64,000 nt of DNA from Streptomyces griseoluteus (lineage in GTDB: Bacteria; Actinomycetota; Actinomycetes; Streptomycetales; Streptomycetaceae). The notes below the pieces were generated by a model. That model did not search any database. It was given only the letters and a program-made list of their open reading frames with translations, and was not told where the DNA came from. The DNA is taken from contig NZ_SRRU01000001.1 in the NCBI RefSeq assembly GCF_004784465.1, positions 682,001 through 746,000 of the forward strand, written 5' to 3'. The translations under genes and the position numbers were made by a program. Shown here piece after piece: positions 10,201 through 19,910 of the stretch (the first letter of the stretch is position 1; each line of letters begins with the position of its first letter).

Positions 10201-10273
10201 CCAGCACGTCCACACCGTCTCCGCCCGCTCCCGCAACCGCCCGTACTGGGACTTCGAGCCCCAGGCGAGCTGA
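7268..10273 (+). CDS. fxsT: FxsT: TIR-like / NB-ARC / TPR protein
   Basis: A 1,001-aa protein, ATG start behind GGAGG. Residues 18-145 form a TIR-like domain (VTISFAGFNRAWAAWIGDRL, later TLIVVSEWY). A linker with FTGRE precedes an NB-ARC/STAND ATPase with P-loop GMSGVGKTQ at 209-217 and a Walker B-like LLVLDGADEPD. From about residue 600 to 970 there are tandem TPR repeats of roughly 42 residues, many with the HP.T..A..NLA pattern. Such STAND proteins sense a ligand through the TPRs, oligomerise on ATP and activate the effector domain. It is a standard partner of fxs genes. The 129-bp gap before it may contain its own promoter. What it senses is unknown. Confidence 0.88.
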   Translation: MSESRTPAPSGNGAARQTVTISFAGFNRAWAAWIGDRLERRGLRVVYLRWDAPPDQPLTDLLRDLTLAEGRTLIVVSEWYFQLGPRTHDEWNAALREVVGADPGRFAAVSVTNAPLPSAVAALAPVDLTNMGADEAERRLLDRLDLPHDTRPGDDAGRLAPRFPAAMPDVWGGVPRRNTRFTGREPLLNDAYHLLQGSDPGAGVLTLHGMSGVGKTQLAAEYVYRFGSEYDVVWWVNAEKRVSYRRLLAELAPKLGLSTGAEYGERLRAVRDALRRGTPYSRWLLVLDGADEPDQIWDLVPTGPGHVLITSRNPEWGEHNSKLLEVPVYGRDESVAFIRRRAPRLTEPDADQLAQALEDLPLLLDQTAGWLNDSDLSVEEYIALLDGGIDQDVVKVSADFPLAFQTAWSILLNKLRETVPESVDLLRLCTFFAPGFIPVRLLKEMNHDDLPEQLAGLLDDPLLWNKAVNQLRQYSVVRLESHEAMLDEAVASGESVYLHRMVHQIVHKDMPEADRREFIEVVRRALAEADPGRPTDTRNWDAYAEIVPHLKYADVLRSKDRRVQGLVLNCLRYMLFAGEYTAGVNLGGRALATWRELLGESHPRVWEVTYHYANLLRSAGRFQETEAIDRAAREQLLAERGEHDLDHLRMAGGLAADLRELGQYDAALELDEWLYPTYRELFGEHDSRTLNAQNNLGFTLRLLGRYEQARGFDTRTLEARRQLLKGRHPWTLFSEVSYAVDLRLLGRYAEAESIQTKNVREYRIVMGPDNQNTLRAEHNLALCRLRGGDRAGAGELLTRVLEGLERKLGDSHTHTLAAAVSQSCFAREHGDIDQAREASESVLARYELLLPEGHPFIIGARANHALVLRSVGERDHAHVLIEQSLADMTAALGETHPYALGCAVNAAALRNLVGDTEAAADLSQITILRATDTLGRTHPLTLTARVAYAADLRALRDRQQAEKVEQEALSDLAATLGPQHVHTVSARSRNRPYWDFEPQAS

Positions 10274-10430
10274 GCGCCGCCGCGCGGGGGCGGGGCCACG
10301 GTCGGACCGGTGCCCGCGCGGCAGCGGCGCCACTTCTGGGCCGGGCGTGGCACGAGGGTGGGACGAGTGGAGCCGCTGCCCGCCCACGGCCGTGGCGGAG
10401 CGGGAGATGGCCGGGCACCGCCCGGACGGC

Positions 10431-10476
10431 GAAGGGCCCGGCCCTCCGGATCAGATCCAGGAGAGCCGGGCCCTTC
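10431..10476. terminator. Bidirectional terminator between fxsT and kgd
   Basis: A perfect 12-bp inverted repeat: GAAGGGCCCGGC at 10431-10442 and its complement at 10465-10476, with a 22-nt loop. It lies between two convergent genes, 22 bp from the kgd stop. The arms end in short A and T tracts, so it can serve both transcripts. Confidence 0.8.
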
Positions 10477-10498
10477 AGTGTTGCTCAGTGAGCAGGGG

Positions 10499-13400
10499 TC
10501 ACGCCTCGAAGACCTCGTTCACCAGCTGCTCCTGCTCCGCCTGGTGGCGCTTGGCGGAGCCCACCGCCGGGGAGGAGCCGTGCGCGCGCGAGATACGGCG
10601 CAGGCGCTCGCCCGCCGGGACGTCGGCACCGACGGCCAGGTCCAGGTGGTCGATCAGGTTGAGCGCGATGAACGGCCACGCACCCTGGTTCGCCGGCTCC
10701 TCCTGCACCCAGAGGTACTTCTCGGCGTTCGGGTACTTGTTGACCTCGGCCTGGACCTCGGCGCCGGGCAGCGGGTACAGCCGCTCGATGCGGATGATCG
10801 CCGTGTCCGTGGCGCCGCGCTTCTTCCGGCCGGCCTCCAGGTCGTAGTAGACCTTGCCGGAGCAGAAGACGACCTTGCGGACGGCGGCCGGGTCGACCGT
10901 GTCGTCGCCGATGACCGGACGGAACTCGCCGGAGGTGAACTCCTCCGCCTTCGAGGCCGCCGCCTTCAGACGCAGCATCGACTTCGGGGTGAAGACGATC
11001 AGCGGCTTGTGGTCCGGGTTGTGGACCTGCCAGCGCAGCAGGTGGAAGTAGTTCGCCGGCGAGGTCGGCATGGCGACCGTCATGTTGTTCTGCGCGCAGA
11101 GCTGCAGGAACCGCTCCGGACGGGCCGAGGAGTGGTCCGGGCCCTGGCCCTCGTAACCGTGCGGCAGCAGCAGGACCACACCGGAGGTCTGGTTCCACTT
11201 CTGCTCGGCCGAGGAGATGAACTCGTCGACGACCGTCTGCGCGCCGTTGACGAAGTCGCCGAACTGCGCCTCCCACATCACCAGCGCGTCCGGGCGGGCC
11301 AGCGAGTAGCCGTACTCGAAGCCCATCGCCGCGTACTCGGAGAGCAGGGAGTTGTAGACGTTCAGCCGCGCCTGGTCCTCGGAGAGGTACTGCAGCGGGG
11401 TGTACTCCTCGCCGGTCTCCCGGTCGATGAGCACCGCGTGGCGCTGGCCGAAGGTGCCGCGCTGGGAGTCCTGGCCCGCCAGGCGGACCGGGGTGCCCTC
11501 CAGCAGCAGCGAGCCGATGGCCAGGGTCTCGCCCATGCCCCAGTCGATCGTGCCGTCCTCCACCATCGCCGCCCGGCGCTGGAGCTGCGGCTGGAGCCGC
11601 GGGTGGACGGTGATGTTGTCCGGGACGTTGACCTGGGACTCGGCGATCCGCTTGACGACCTCCGCGGAGATCGCGGTCGGGACCGCCGCCGGGAAGCCGT
11701 CCTTGGGCGCCTGGGACTCGCCCTGCGCCGGCTGCGAGGTGACCTCGCGGACCTCGGTGAAGACCTTCTCGAGCTGGCCCTGGTAGTCCTGGAGCGCCTG
11801 CTCGGCCTCCTCCAGCGTGATGTCACCACGGCCGATGAGGGACTCGGTGTACAGCTTGCGCACCGAGCGCTTCTTGTCGATCAGGTCGTACATCAGCGGC
11901 TGGGTGAAGGCCGGGTTGTCCGACTCGTTGTGACCGCGGCGGCGGTAGCAGATGAGGTCGATCACCACGTCCTTGTTGAACGCCTGACGGAACTCGAAGG
12001 CGAGCCGCGCGACGCGGACCACGGCCTCCGGGTCGTCGCCGTTCACGTGGAAGATCGGGGCCTCGATCATGCGGGCCACGTCCGTGGCGTACATCGAGGA
12101 GCGCGAGGACTCCGGGGCGGCGGTGAAGCCGACCTGGTTGTTGATGACGATGTGGACCGTGCCGCCGGTGCGGTAACCGCGCAGCTGCGACATGTTGAGG
12201 GTCTCGGCCACCACGCCCTGGCCCGCGAAGGCCGCGTCGCCGTGGATCGCCACCGGCAGCACGGTGAAGTCCGTGCCGCCCTTGTTGATGATGTCCTGCT
12301 TGGCGCGGGCGACGCCCTCCAGGACGGGGTCGACCGCCTCCAGGTGCGAGGGGTTGGCGACCAGCGAGACCGCGATCTGCTCGCCGTCCAGCCCGGTGAA
12401 GGTGCCCTCGGCGCCCAGGTGGTACTTCACGTCACCGGAGCCGTGCATCGACTTCGGGTCGAGGTTGCCCTCGAACTCCCGGAAGATCTGCGCGTACGAC
12501 TTGCCGACGATGTTGGCGAGCACGTTCAGCCGGCCGCGGTGGGCCATGCCGATGACGACCTCGTCCAGGCGCGACTCGGCGGCCGAGTCGATGACCGCGT
12601 CCAGCAGCGGGATGACGGACTCGCCGCCCTCCAGCGAGAACCGCTTCTGGCCGACGTACTTGGTCTGCAGGAACGTCTCGAACGCCTCGGCGGCGTTCAG
12701 GCGGCGCAGGATGCGCAGCTGCTCCTCGCGCTCCGGCTTGGAGTGCGGGCGCTCGACGCGGTCCTGGATCCACTTGCGCTGCTTGGGGTCCTGGATGTGC
12801 ATGAACTCGATGCCGGTGGTGCGGCAGTACGAGTCGCGCAGCACGCCCAGGATGTCGCGCAGCTTCATCATCGACTTGCCGGCGAAGCCGCCGACGGCGA
12901 ACTCGCGCTCCAGGTCCCACAGGGTGAGCCCGTGCTCGGTGATGTCCAGGTCGGGGTGCTTGCGCTGCTGGTACTCCAGCGGGTCGGTGTCGGCCATGAC
13001 GTGGCCGCGGACCCGGTAGGAGTGGATCAGCTCGAAGACTCGGGCGGCCTTGGTGACGTCGTCGTCGTGGCTGGCGTCGATGTCCTTGAGCCAGCGGACC
13101 GGCTCGTAGGGGATGCGCAGCGCCTCGAAGATGTCGTCGTAGAAGCCGTTCTCGCCGAGGAGGAGGTTCGCGACCTGGCGCAGGAACTCGCCGGAGGCGG
13201 CGCCCTGGATGACCCGGTGGTCGTAGGTCGACGTGAGCGTCATGACCTTGGAGACGCCGAGCTTGTTCAGGGTGTCCTGGCTGGTCCCCTGGAACTCCGC
13301 CGGGTAGTCCATGGAGCCGACGCCCATGATCACGGACTGGCCGGGCATCAGGCGCGGCACGGAGTGCACGGTGCCGAGGCCGCCGGGGTTGGTCAGGGAG

Positions 13401-14332
13401 ACCGTGACACCGGTGAAGTCGTCCATCGTGAGCTTGCCCTCGCGGGCGCGGCGGACGATGTCCTCGTAGGCCTGCCAGAACTCGAAGAAGTTCAGCGTCT
13501 CGGCCTTCTTGATGGCCGCGACGACGAGCTGGCGGTCGCCGTTGGGCTTCACCAGGTCGATGGCCAGACCGAGGTTCACGTGCGGCGGCTTGACCAGGGT
13601 CGGCTTGCCGTCCTTCTCGCCGAACGAGTGGTTCATCGCCGGCATGGCCTTGATGGCCTGCACCATGGCGAACCCGATGAGGTGCGTGAAGGAGATCTTC
13701 CCGCCGCGGGCGCGCTTGAGGTGGTTGTTGATGACGATGCGGTTGTCGAACAGCAGCTTCACCGGGACCGCGCGGACCGAGGTGGCCGTCGGCAGCTCCA
13801 GCGAGGCGTTCATGTTCTTCGCCACGGCCGCGGACGGACCGCGCAGCGTCACGTACTCGGGACCCTCGGGGGCCTCCGTGGCGGGCGCGGCGGCGGCCTT
13901 CGGCCTGGCCGCGGGCGCCGGCTTCGCCGGGGCCTGTGCGGCCGGGGCGGCCTTGGCCGCGGGTGCCTGCGCCGGAGCCTGGGCCGGCGTGGCCGGGGCC
14001 TGCGCGGGCTTGGCGGCCGGAGCCGACTGGGCCGGGGCCTGCGCCGGGGCGGGCGCGGCCGGAGCCGGTGCGGCCTGGGCCGGGGGAGCGGTGGGGGTGG
14101 TGCCCGCGGCCCCCGCGGCCGCGGTACCCGCCGGAGCCGAGGCGGCGGGCGCCCCCGGCTTGTAATCGGCGAAGAAGTCCCACCAGGCACGGTCTACCGA
14201 ATTCGGGTCCTGGAGGTACTGCTGATAGATCTCGTCGACGAGCCACTCGTTCGGTCCGAACGCCGCGGCGGCGCTCTTACCGGCTTGGTCGTCGGTGGAG
14301 ACGTTCGAGTTACTGGGGGACTGTGGCGACAC
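10499..14332 (-). CDS. kgd: Multifunctional 2-oxoglutarate metabolism enzyme (E2-E1 fusion)
   Basis: A 1,277-aa protein of the actinobacterial Kgd/SucA type. A short N-terminal segment ([16 protein letters not shown]) is typical of E1o. An Ala/Pro-rich linker of about 80 residues follows, then an E2 acyltransferase-like catalytic domain (YDHRVIQG), then the thiamine-diphosphate E1 domain ([23 protein letters not shown]). It decarboxylates 2-oxoglutarate and feeds the 2-oxoglutarate dehydrogenase complex of the TCA cycle. The start is GTG 14332, giving VSPQSPSN, the conserved Streptomyces N-terminus. An in-frame ATG at 14437 is less likely. Its size and domain order are normal for the family. 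Confidence 0.95.
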   Translation of the reverse strand: MSPQSPSNSNVSTDDQAGKSAAAAFGPNEWLVDEIYQQYLQDPNSVDRAWWDFFADYKPGAPAASAPAGTAAAGAAGTTPTAPPAQAAPAPAAPAPAQAPAQSAPAAKPAQAPATPAQAPAQAPAAKAAPAAQAPAKPAPAARPKAAAAPATEAPEGPEYVTLRGPSAAVAKNMNASLELPTATSVRAVPVKLLFDNRIVINNHLKRARGGKISFTHLIGFAMVQAIKAMPAMNHSFGEKDGKPTLVKPPHVNLGLAIDLVKPNGDRQLVVAAIKKAETLNFFEFWQAYEDIVRRAREGKLTMDDFTGVTVSLTNPGGLGTVHSVPRLMPGQSVIMGVGSMDYPAEFQGTSQDTLNKLGVSKVMTLTSTYDHRVIQGAASGEFLRQVANLLLGENGFYDDIFEALRIPYEPVRWLKDIDASHDDDVTKAARVFELIHSYRVRGHVMADTDPLEYQQRKHPDLDITEHGLTLWDLEREFAVGGFAGKSMMKLRDILGVLRDSYCRTTGIEFMHIQDPKQRKWIQDRVERPHSKPEREEQLRILRRLNAAEAFETFLQTKYVGQKRFSLEGGESVIPLLDAVIDSAAESRLDEVVIGMAHRGRLNVLANIVGKSYAQIFREFEGNLDPKSMHGSGDVKYHLGAEGTFTGLDGEQIAVSLVANPSHLEAVDPVLEGVARAKQDIINKGGTDFTVLPVAIHGDAAFAGQGVVAETLNMSQLRGYRTGGTVHIVINNQVGFTAAPESSRSSMYATDVARMIEAPIFHVNGDDPEAVVRVARLAFEFRQAFNKDVVIDLICYRRRGHNESDNPAFTQPLMYDLIDKKRSVRKLYTESLIGRGDITLEEAEQALQDYQGQLEKVFTEVREVTSQPAQGESQAPKDGFPAAVPTAISAEVVKRIAESQVNVPDNITVHPRLQPQLQRRAAMVEDGTIDWGMGETLAIGSLLLEGTPVRLAGQDSQRGTFGQRHAVLIDRETGEEYTPLQYLSEDQARLNVYNSLLSEYAAMGFEYGYSLARPDALVMWEAQFGDFVNGAQTVVDEFISSAEQKWNQTSGVVLLLPHGYEGQGPDHSSARPERFLQLCAQNNMTVAMPTSPANYFHLLRWQVHNPDHKPLIVFTPKSMLRLKAAASKAEEFTSGEFRPVIGDDTVDPAAVRKVVFCSGKVYYDLEAGRKKRGATDTAIIRIERLYPLPGAEVQAEVNKYPNAEKYLWVQEEPANQGAWPFIALNLIDHLDLAVGADVPAGERLRRISRAHGSSPAVGSAKRHQAEQEQLVNEVFEA

Positions 14333-14646
14333 GGCGGTAACCGCCCTCTTCCGCTTCACAAGGTGATGGACAGCGGGAATAAAGGCTACGCCTCCCGGAG
14401 GGGGAAGGTCAGGTCGGGCCCGTTCATCGTCGTGCAAGTCACATCGCGAACCGCGTTTCGGGCCGTGAAATGGCGGGAAACAAGCGAGGTTCCGGATACG
14501 GGTGGGGAGTTGCGGGCACGCGGAATCGGGGCCCTGAGCGTCCTCGCTCCGCGCATCGCGCCGGCCCGTGCCTGATCACACGTGTCCGACTGGCGGAACG
14601 TATGTGATCTTGATCATCCGACTGAACCCCATGGGGGCCCGGAGCG
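14333..14646. promoter_or_regulatory. Leader region of kgd; dyad at 14574-14609
   Basis: A 314-bp gap between the histidine kinase stop and the kgd start, both on the minus strand. It must hold the kgd promoter, though I cannot fix -35/-10 boxes. A dyad GATCACA (14574-14580) / TGTGATC (14603-14609) encloses a smaller TCCG/CGGA stem in the minus-strand transcript. It may terminate the kinase operon or act as an operator. There is no T-run, so either is tentative. Confidence 0.4.
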
Positions 14647-15759
14647 TCAACTCGACGCCGGAACGGCTCCCGGAAGGGTGACGATGATCCGGCAACCGCG
14701 CTCGGATTCGGCCACACCGATCCGGCCGCCGTGCAGATCGACCGCCCAGCGGGCGATGGCCAGCCCCAGACCGGTGCCGCCGTCGCTGCCCGGACCGTGC
14801 GGGCGGGTGACCGCGCCCCGGTTGAACCGCTCGAACACGCGGTGCCACTCCGAGCGGGGGATGCCCGGACCCTCGTCCAGCACCTCCAGCTCCAGCGACT
14901 CCGGACGCGAGCCGCGCCGGGCCTTCACGGTGACCCGGCCGTGCGGCGGGCTGTGCTTGACCGCGTTGTCTATGAGGTTCGCCACCACCTGGTGGATGCG
15001 CTCGGGGTCGGCGTGCGCGGTCAGCTCGGGCGGAGATACGTCCAGGTGCAGATGCACGTCGGTACGGGTGTGGCTGCCGGAGCCGGAGGCGATGCCGGCG
15101 CGCGCGGAGGCGACCATGTTGGCCTCCTTGAGCACCCCGGAGAGGTACGGCCACACCTCGAAGCGGCGGGCCTTCAGCGGGACCACGCCGTTGTCGAGGC
15201 GGGAGAGGTCGAGCAGGGTCTCCACCAGCCGGCCGAGCCGGTCGGTCTGGCGCAGCGCGGTGCGCATGGTCTCCGGGTCGGCCTCGGTGACGCCGTCGAC
15301 GATGTTCTCCAGCACGGCGCGCAGGCCCGCGATGGGGGTGCGCAGCTCGTGCGAGACGTTCGCGACCAGCTCCTTGCGCTGGAGGTCCTGCGCCTCCAGC
15401 TCGTCCGCCATGACGTTGATCGTGACGGCGAGGTCGCCCAGTTCGTCGCGGCGGCCCTCGCTCACCCGGCGGGTGTAGTCGCCGTGCGAGATGGAGCCCG
15501 CCACCGCGTTCATCTCGTCCAGCGGGGCGGTGAGCGAGTGGGCCACGAACTGGGTGATCAGCAGCGTGGCGATCATCGAGAAGACCGTGATGAAGCGCAG
15601 CTCGGTCTTGGTGTGCACCGCGATCATGGAGAGACCGGTGGTGATCAGCACCGAGATGACGACCAGCGCGCCCAGCTTGGTCTTGATCGAGAACGGGCGT
15701 ACGCCGCCCCAGGGTTCGTCCCCGGAGCGCCGGCGCCCCGTTTCCCGTCCGCGGCTCAC
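14647..15759 (-). CDS. Two-component sensor histidine kinase (minimal periplasmic loop)
   Basis: 370 aa, starting at GTG 15759, which overlaps the stop of the response regulator gene (GTGA). Transmembrane segments lie at about residues 28-49 and 56-75 with almost no extracellular loop, so the signal is probably sensed in or at the membrane. A HAMP domain follows (78-130). The HisKA box has H137 in VSHELRTP, and the HATPase domain has N, G1 (DEGPG) and G2 (GTGLGLAIA) boxes. It phosphorylates the adjacent OmpR-type regulator. Its place between kgd and lon looks like a conserved Streptomyces arrangement; the ligand is unknown. Confidence 0.92.
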   Translation of the reverse strand: MSRGRETGRRRSGDEPWGGVRPFSIKTKLGALVVISVLITTGLSMIAVHTKTELRFITVFSMIATLLITQFVAHSLTAPLDEMNAVAGSISHGDYTRRVSEGRRDELGDLAVTINVMADELEAQDLQRKELVANVSHELRTPIAGLRAVLENIVDGVTEADPETMRTALRQTDRLGRLVETLLDLSRLDNGVVPLKARRFEVWPYLSGVLKEANMVASARAGIASGSGSHTRTDVHLHLDVSPPELTAHADPERIHQVVANLIDNAVKHSPPHGRVTVKARRGSRPESLELEVLDEGPGIPRSEWHRVFERFNRGAVTRPHGPGSDGGTGLGLAIARWAVDLHGGRIGVAESERGCRIIVTLPGAVPASS

Positions 15760-16496
15760 GGGGTCGGCGTCTCCAGCGCGTAACCGACCCCGTGCACCGT
15801 GCGGATGCGCTCGGCGCCGATCTTCCGGCGCAGGGCCTTGATGTGGCTGTCCACGGTCCGGGTGCCGGAGGCGTCCGCCCAGTCCCAGACCTCGGCGAGC
15901 AGCTGCTCGCGGGAGAGCACCGCGCGCGGGGTGTTGGCCAGGCACACCAGCAGGTCGAACTCGGTGGGCGTCAGGTGCACGTCGTCCGACTTCACCCGCA
16001 CCCGGCGCTGGGCGTGGTCGATCTCCAGCTCGCCGAGGCGGAGTATCCCGGAGCGGGGCGTGGTCGCGGCCAGCGCGGCGCGCTCCATGCGGCGCAGCAG
16101 GACGTGCACCCGCGCGGCCAGCTCCCGCATGGAGAACGGCTTGGTCATGTAGTCGTCGGCGCCGACCCCGAGGCCCACCAGCATGTCGGTCTCGTCGTCG
16201 CGCGCGGTGAGCATCATGACCGGCACCGGACGGGACGCCTGCACACGGCGGCAGACCTCCAGGCCGTCGAAGCCGGGCAGCATGATGTCGAGGATCAGCA
16301 GGTCGGGCTGCCATGCCTCGGCCGTGTCGACCGCCGACGGACCGTCACCGGCGGTCTGCACGAGGAATCCCTCGGCGCGGAGCCGGGCCGCGATGGCATC
16401 GACGATCGTGGGGTCGTCCTCGACGACCAGGACCCGGCGCTGCGCGCCCTGTGACGTCGTCGCCGCACCGGTCTGGGAGGTGTGTGTCTGCTCCAT
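15756..16496 (-). CDS. OmpR/PhoB-family response regulator
   Basis: 246 aa. After a 20-residue Gln/Thr-rich N-terminal extension, the receiver domain has acidic pair D27-D28, phospho-acceptor D70 (LLILDIMLP) and K119 (TKPF). A trans_reg_C winged helix follows from about 150 (HLTPTEFDLLVCL, VHGVGYAL). It is translationally coupled to the sensor kinase gene downstream. It should bind direct repeats at target promoters after phosphorylation by the kinase. Targets cannot be read from the window. Confidence 0.95.
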   Translation of the reverse strand: MEQTHTSQTGAATTSQGAQRRVLVVEDDPTIVDAIAARLRAEGFLVQTAGDGPSAVDTAEAWQPDLLILDIMLPGFDGLEVCRRVQASRPVPVMMLTARDDETDMLVGLGVGADDYMTKPFSMRELAARVHVLLRRMERAALAATTPRSGILRLGELEIDHAQRRVRVKSDDVHLTPTEFDLLVCLANTPRAVLSREQLLAEVWDWADASGTRTVDSHIKALRRKIGAERIRTVHGVGYALETPTP

Positions 16497-16604
16497 CGCC
16501 CGCCCCTGTTGCTTTCCGGAATCCGTGGGGTGATCCCATGACTGCGATTGACGCTTGAATGATCCGCGTCACGCTGCACATTACGGGGACACGCCGGGCC
16601 GTCG

Positions 16605-17291
16605 CTATCCAGGTCGGACGGCGAGATGGACCACGTCGGGAACGCCACGGGCAACGGGGACCTCTTCGGTACGCACCTGTCGGAACCCGGCATTCCGCAA
16701 GGTTCCTTCAAATTCCGGAGAGGGCTGCGCGGACCACGTCGCCAGCACCCCGCCTGGCCTCAACACCCTTGCGCACGCGGCGAGTCCGCGCGGTGTGTAG
16801 AGACCTTCGTTGCCCTCCGTGACGGTCCAGCCGGGTCCGTTGTCGATGTCGAGACACACCGCGTCGAACGTGTCGGATGTCTCATTGACGAAACGGAGGA
16901 GATCCGCCTCCACGACGCGCGTGCGCGGGTCGGCCAGCGCGGCGGCGGAGATCTCGGCCAGCGGGCCGGTGCGGTGCCAGTCGATGACGGCGGGCTCGCG
17001 CTCGATGACGGTGATGCGTCCCCACCTGGGATCGGCGGCCGCGTGTGCCAGCGAGAAGCCGACGCCGAGGCCGCCGATCAGCACCTCCGGCGCCGGGCGG
17101 TCGTCCAGCGCGTCCCGCGCCGCGTCCACCAGCAGCCGCTCCGAGCGACCGTCGGAGGTGTCCATCAGGAAGCACCCGTTGGCGATGATCTGGAGCAGCG
17201 CCCCGCTGCGGCGCAGCGCCACCTCCCCGTACGGTCCCTCGCGCCGGTCCAGGACCACCGTGTCCGCGGCGCCGTCGTGCGTGGCAGTCAT
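16605..17291 (-). CDS. Spermidine synthase-like SAM-binding protein
   Basis: 228 aa with a Rossmann methyltransferase fold: motif I LIGGLGVGFSLA (about residues 72-83), an acidic second-strand end (VIEREP) and DAVCLDIDNGPG near residue 145. It resembles spermidine synthase-like proteins common in actinobacteria, which have the aminopropyl/methyl-transferase core but lack a confirmed polyamine role. It is divergent from lon, sharing the 126-bp spacer that contains ClgR and HspR sites. Substrate unknown. Confidence 0.82.
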   Translation of the reverse strand: MTATHDGAADTVVLDRREGPYGEVALRRSGALLQIIANGCFLMDTSDGRSERLLVDAARDALDDRPAPEVLIGGLGVGFSLAHAAADPRWGRITVIEREPAVIDWHRTGPLAEISAAALADPRTRVVEADLLRFVNETSDTFDAVCLDIDNGPGWTVTEGNEGLYTPRGLAACARVLRPGGVLATWSAQPSPEFEGTLRNAGFRQVRTEEVPVARGVPDVVHLAVRPG

Positions 17292-17326
17292 GCCGCCATC
17301 CTGCCCCGCCCGCCCGGCGATTCCTC

Positions 17327-17343
17327 GTTCGCCCAGAGCGAAC
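17327..17343. promoter_or_regulatory. ClgR operator upstream of lon
   Basis: GTTCGC-CCAGA-GCGAAC is a perfect palindrome with a 5-bp spacer. It matches the described actinobacterial ClgR box (GTTCGC-N5-GCG...), which activates clp and lon proteolysis genes. It is centred about 83 bp upstream of the lon start, in the shared spacer with the divergent SAM-protein gene. Confidence 0.85.
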
Positions 17344-17375
17344 GATGTTCGGGGAACATTGAACAGCTCAGGAGC

Positions 17376-17396
17376 ATTGAGTCAGTGTTACTCAAG
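17376..17396. promoter_or_regulatory. HAIR motif (HspR operator) upstream of lon
   Basis: ATTGAGT-CAGTGTT-ACTCAAG matches the HAIR consensus CTTGAGT-N7-ACTCAAG at 13 of 14 positions (first C is A). HspR represses dnaK, clpB and lon in Streptomyces. The site ends 21 bp before the lon ATG, so it probably overlaps the promoter or transcript start. Confidence 0.9.
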
Positions 17397-17417
17397 TTGA
17401 CTGCCGAAGGGGAGATC

Positions 17418-19847
17418 ATGGCTGCTGAGTCGGGTGAGTCCATGGAGTTCACGCTCGTTCTGCCTGTGCTGCCGCTCGACGGCGAGGTCGTGCTGCCCGG
17501 CATGGTCGTGCCGCTGGATCTGAGCGACGCCGAGATCCGGGCCGCCGTGGAGGCCGCCCAGGCCGCCGCCCGCGCGGAGTCCGGCAAGCCCAAGGTGCTG
17601 CTGGTCCCGCGCATCGACGGCACCTACGCCAAGACCGGCGTGCTCGGCACCGTCGAGCAGGTCGGCAGACTCGCCGACGGCGACCCCGGCGCCCTGGTCA
17701 AGGGCCGCCACCGGGTGCGCATCGGCGCGGGTACCACCGGTCCCGGCGCCGCGCTGTGGGTCGAGGGCGCCCGGGTCGAGGAGACCGTGCCCGAGCCGCT
17801 GCCCGGCCAGGTGACCGACCTGGTCAAGGAGTACAAGGCGCTGGCCACCACGTGGCTGCGCAAGCGTGGCGCCTGGCAGGTCGTGGACCGGGTCCAGGCC
17901 ATCGACGACGTCTCCGCGCTCGCCGACAACTCCGGTTACTCGCCGTTCCTCACCACCGACCAGAAGACCGAGCTGCTGGAGACCACCGACCCGGTGGCCC
18001 GCCTCAGGCTCGCCGCCCAGCAGCTCCGCGACCACCTCGCCGAGCAGGACGTGGCGGAGACCATCGCCAAGGACGTCCAGGAGGGCGTCGACAAGCAGCA
18101 GCGCGAGTTCCTGCTGCGCCGCCAGCTCGAAGCGGTCCGCAAGGAGCTGCGCGAGCTGAACGGCGACGGCCCGGACGCGGCCGAGGAGTCCGACGACTAC
18201 CGGGCCCGCGTGGAGGCCGCCGACCTGCCCGAGCGTGTCCGCGAGGCCGCGCTCAAGGAAGTGGAGAAGCTGGAGCGCTCCTCCGACCAGTCGCCCGAGG
18301 GCTCCTGGATCCGCACCTGGCTGGACACCGTCCTGGAGATGCCGTGGAACGAGCGGACCGAGGACGCGTACGACATCCAGGGCGCCAAGGAGATCCTGGA
18401 CGCCGAGCACGCCGGTCTGGACGACGTGAAGGCGCGCATCACCGAGTACCTCGCGGTGCGCAAGCGGCGGGGTGAGCGCGGCCTCGGTGTGATCGGCGGA
18501 CGGCGCGGCGGTGCCGTGCTGGCGCTGGTCGGGCCGCCCGGCGTCGGCAAGACCAGCCTGGGCGAGTCCGTCGCGCACGCGATGGGGCGCAAGTTCGTCC
18601 GGGTCGCGCTCGGCGGTGTCCGGGACGAGGCGGAGATCCGGGGCCACCGGCGCACCTACGTCGGCGCGCTGCCCGGCCGTATCGTCCGCGCGGTCAAGGA
18701 GGCCGGGTCGATGAACCCGGTCGTGCTGCTCGACGAGATCGACAAGGTCGGCTCGGACTTCCGGGGCGACCCGGCGGCCGCCCTGCTCGAAGTGCTGGAC
18801 CCGGCGCAGAACCACACCTTCCGGGACCACTACCTGGAGGTCGAGCTCGACCTGTCCGACGTGGTCTTCCTCGCCACCGCCAATGTGCTGGAGGCGATCC
18901 CGGAGGCGCTGGCCGACCGGATGGAGATCGTCCGGCTCGACGGCTACACCGAGGACGAGAAGGTCGTCATCGCCCGCGACCACCTGCTCCCGCGCCAGCT
19001 GGAGCGGGCCGGTCTCACCGGCGAGGAGGTCACGCTGGAGGAGGGCGCGCTGCGCAAGCTCGCCGGGGAGTACACCCGCGAGGCGGGCGTGCGCACCCTG
19101 GAGCGGACCGTGGCGCGGCTGCTGCGCAAGGTCGCGGCCCAGCACGAACTGGGTGAGCGGGAACTGCCGTTCACCGTCCGTGAGGAGGACCTGCGCGGTC
19201 TGGTGGGCCGTCCGCACCACGTGCCCGAGTCCGCGCAGGACCCGGCCGAGCGCCGTACCGCCGTACCCGGTGTGGCGACCGGGCTCGCGGTCACCGGCGC
19301 CGGCGGCGACGTGCTGTACGTCGAGGCGTCGCTCGCCGACCCGGAGACGGGGGCGGCGGGGCTGACCCTGACCGGGCAGCTCGGTGACGTGATGAAGGAG
19401 TCGGCGCAGATCGCGCTGAGCTTCCTGCGCAGCCACGGCGCCGAGCTGGAGCTGCCGGTGGCCGACCTGAAGGACCGGGGTGTGCACATCCACTTCCCGG
19501 CGGGCGCGGTCCCCAAGGACGGGCCGAGCGCGGGCGTCACCATGACCACCGCGCTGGCCTCCCTGCTCTCCGGCCGGCTGGTCCGCACGGACGTGGCGAT
19601 GACCGGTGAGGTCTCGCTGACCGGGCGGGTGCTGCCGATCGGCGGGGTGAAGCAGAAGCTGCTCGCCGCGCACCGCGCCGGGGTGACCACCGTGATCATC
19701 CCCAAGCGCAACGAGCCCGACCTGGACGACGTCCCGGCCGAGGTGCTGGAGAAGCTCGACGTGCACGCGGTGACCGACGTCCGCCAGGTGCTGGAGCTGG
19801 CCCTCGCGCCCGCCGCCACCGTGGCGGAGGCGCCGGTCGCGGCCTGA
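17418..19847 (+). CDS. lon: ATP-dependent Lon protease
   Basis: 809 aa. The N-terminal LON substrate-binding domain starts at [14 protein letters not shown] and runs to about residue 210, followed by a coiled coil. The AAA+ domain has Walker A GPPGVGKT at 372-379 and Walker B VVLLDEID. The C-terminal protease domain has catalytic S704 (DGPSAG) and K747 (GGVKQK). ATG 17418 follows AAGGGGAG. It degrades misfolded and regulatory proteins in the cytoplasm. The promoter region carries both a HAIR motif and a ClgR palindrome, so heat-shock derepression and ClgR activation are both expected. Size and motifs are complete. Confidence 0.98.
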   Translation: MAAESGESMEFTLVLPVLPLDGEVVLPGMVVPLDLSDAEIRAAVEAAQAAARAESGKPKVLLVPRIDGTYAKTGVLGTVEQVGRLADGDPGALVKGRHRVRIGAGTTGPGAALWVEGARVEETVPEPLPGQVTDLVKEYKALATTWLRKRGAWQVVDRVQAIDDVSALADNSGYSPFLTTDQKTELLETTDPVARLRLAAQQLRDHLAEQDVAETIAKDVQEGVDKQQREFLLRRQLEAVRKELRELNGDGPDAAEESDDYRARVEAADLPERVREAALKEVEKLERSSDQSPEGSWIRTWLDTVLEMPWNERTEDAYDIQGAKEILDAEHAGLDDVKARITEYLAVRKRRGERGLGVIGGRRGGAVLALVGPPGVGKTSLGESVAHAMGRKFVRVALGGVRDEAEIRGHRRTYVGALPGRIVRAVKEAGSMNPVVLLDEIDKVGSDFRGDPAAALLEVLDPAQNHTFRDHYLEVELDLSDVVFLATANVLEAIPEALADRMEIVRLDGYTEDEKVVIARDHLLPRQLERAGLTGEEVTLEEGALRKLAGEYTREAGVRTLERTVARLLRKVAAQHELGERELPFTVREEDLRGLVGRPHHVPESAQDPAERRTAVPGVATGLAVTGAGGDVLYVEASLADPETGAAGLTLTGQLGDVMKESAQIALSFLRSHGAELELPVADLKDRGVHIHFPAGAVPKDGPSAGVTMTTALASLLSGRLVRTDVAMTGEVSLTGRVLPIGGVKQKLLAAHRAGVTTVIIPKRNEPDLDDVPAEVLEKLDVHAVTDVRQVLELALAPAATVAEAPVAA

Positions 19848-19852
19848 GCGGG

Positions 19853-19897
19853 GCGAAGGCCCGAGTCCCCTTTCACGAGGAGGCTCGGGCCTTTCGC
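19853..19897. terminator. Terminator downstream of lon
   Basis: GCGAAGGCCCGAG (19853-19865) pairs with CTCGGGCCTTTCGC (19884-19897) with one bulged base and an 18-nt loop. It lies between convergent lon and the GH25 gene, starting 5 bp after the lon stop, and probably works for both strands. Confidence 0.8.
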
Positions 19898-19910
19898 GTA
19901 CGCGGGAGGC

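Noticed and set aside
7898..10387. 829-codon minus-strand frame opposite fxsT
   Set aside because: Antisense shadow of the TPR-coding sequence; no motifs and unusual Val/Gln/Gly content.
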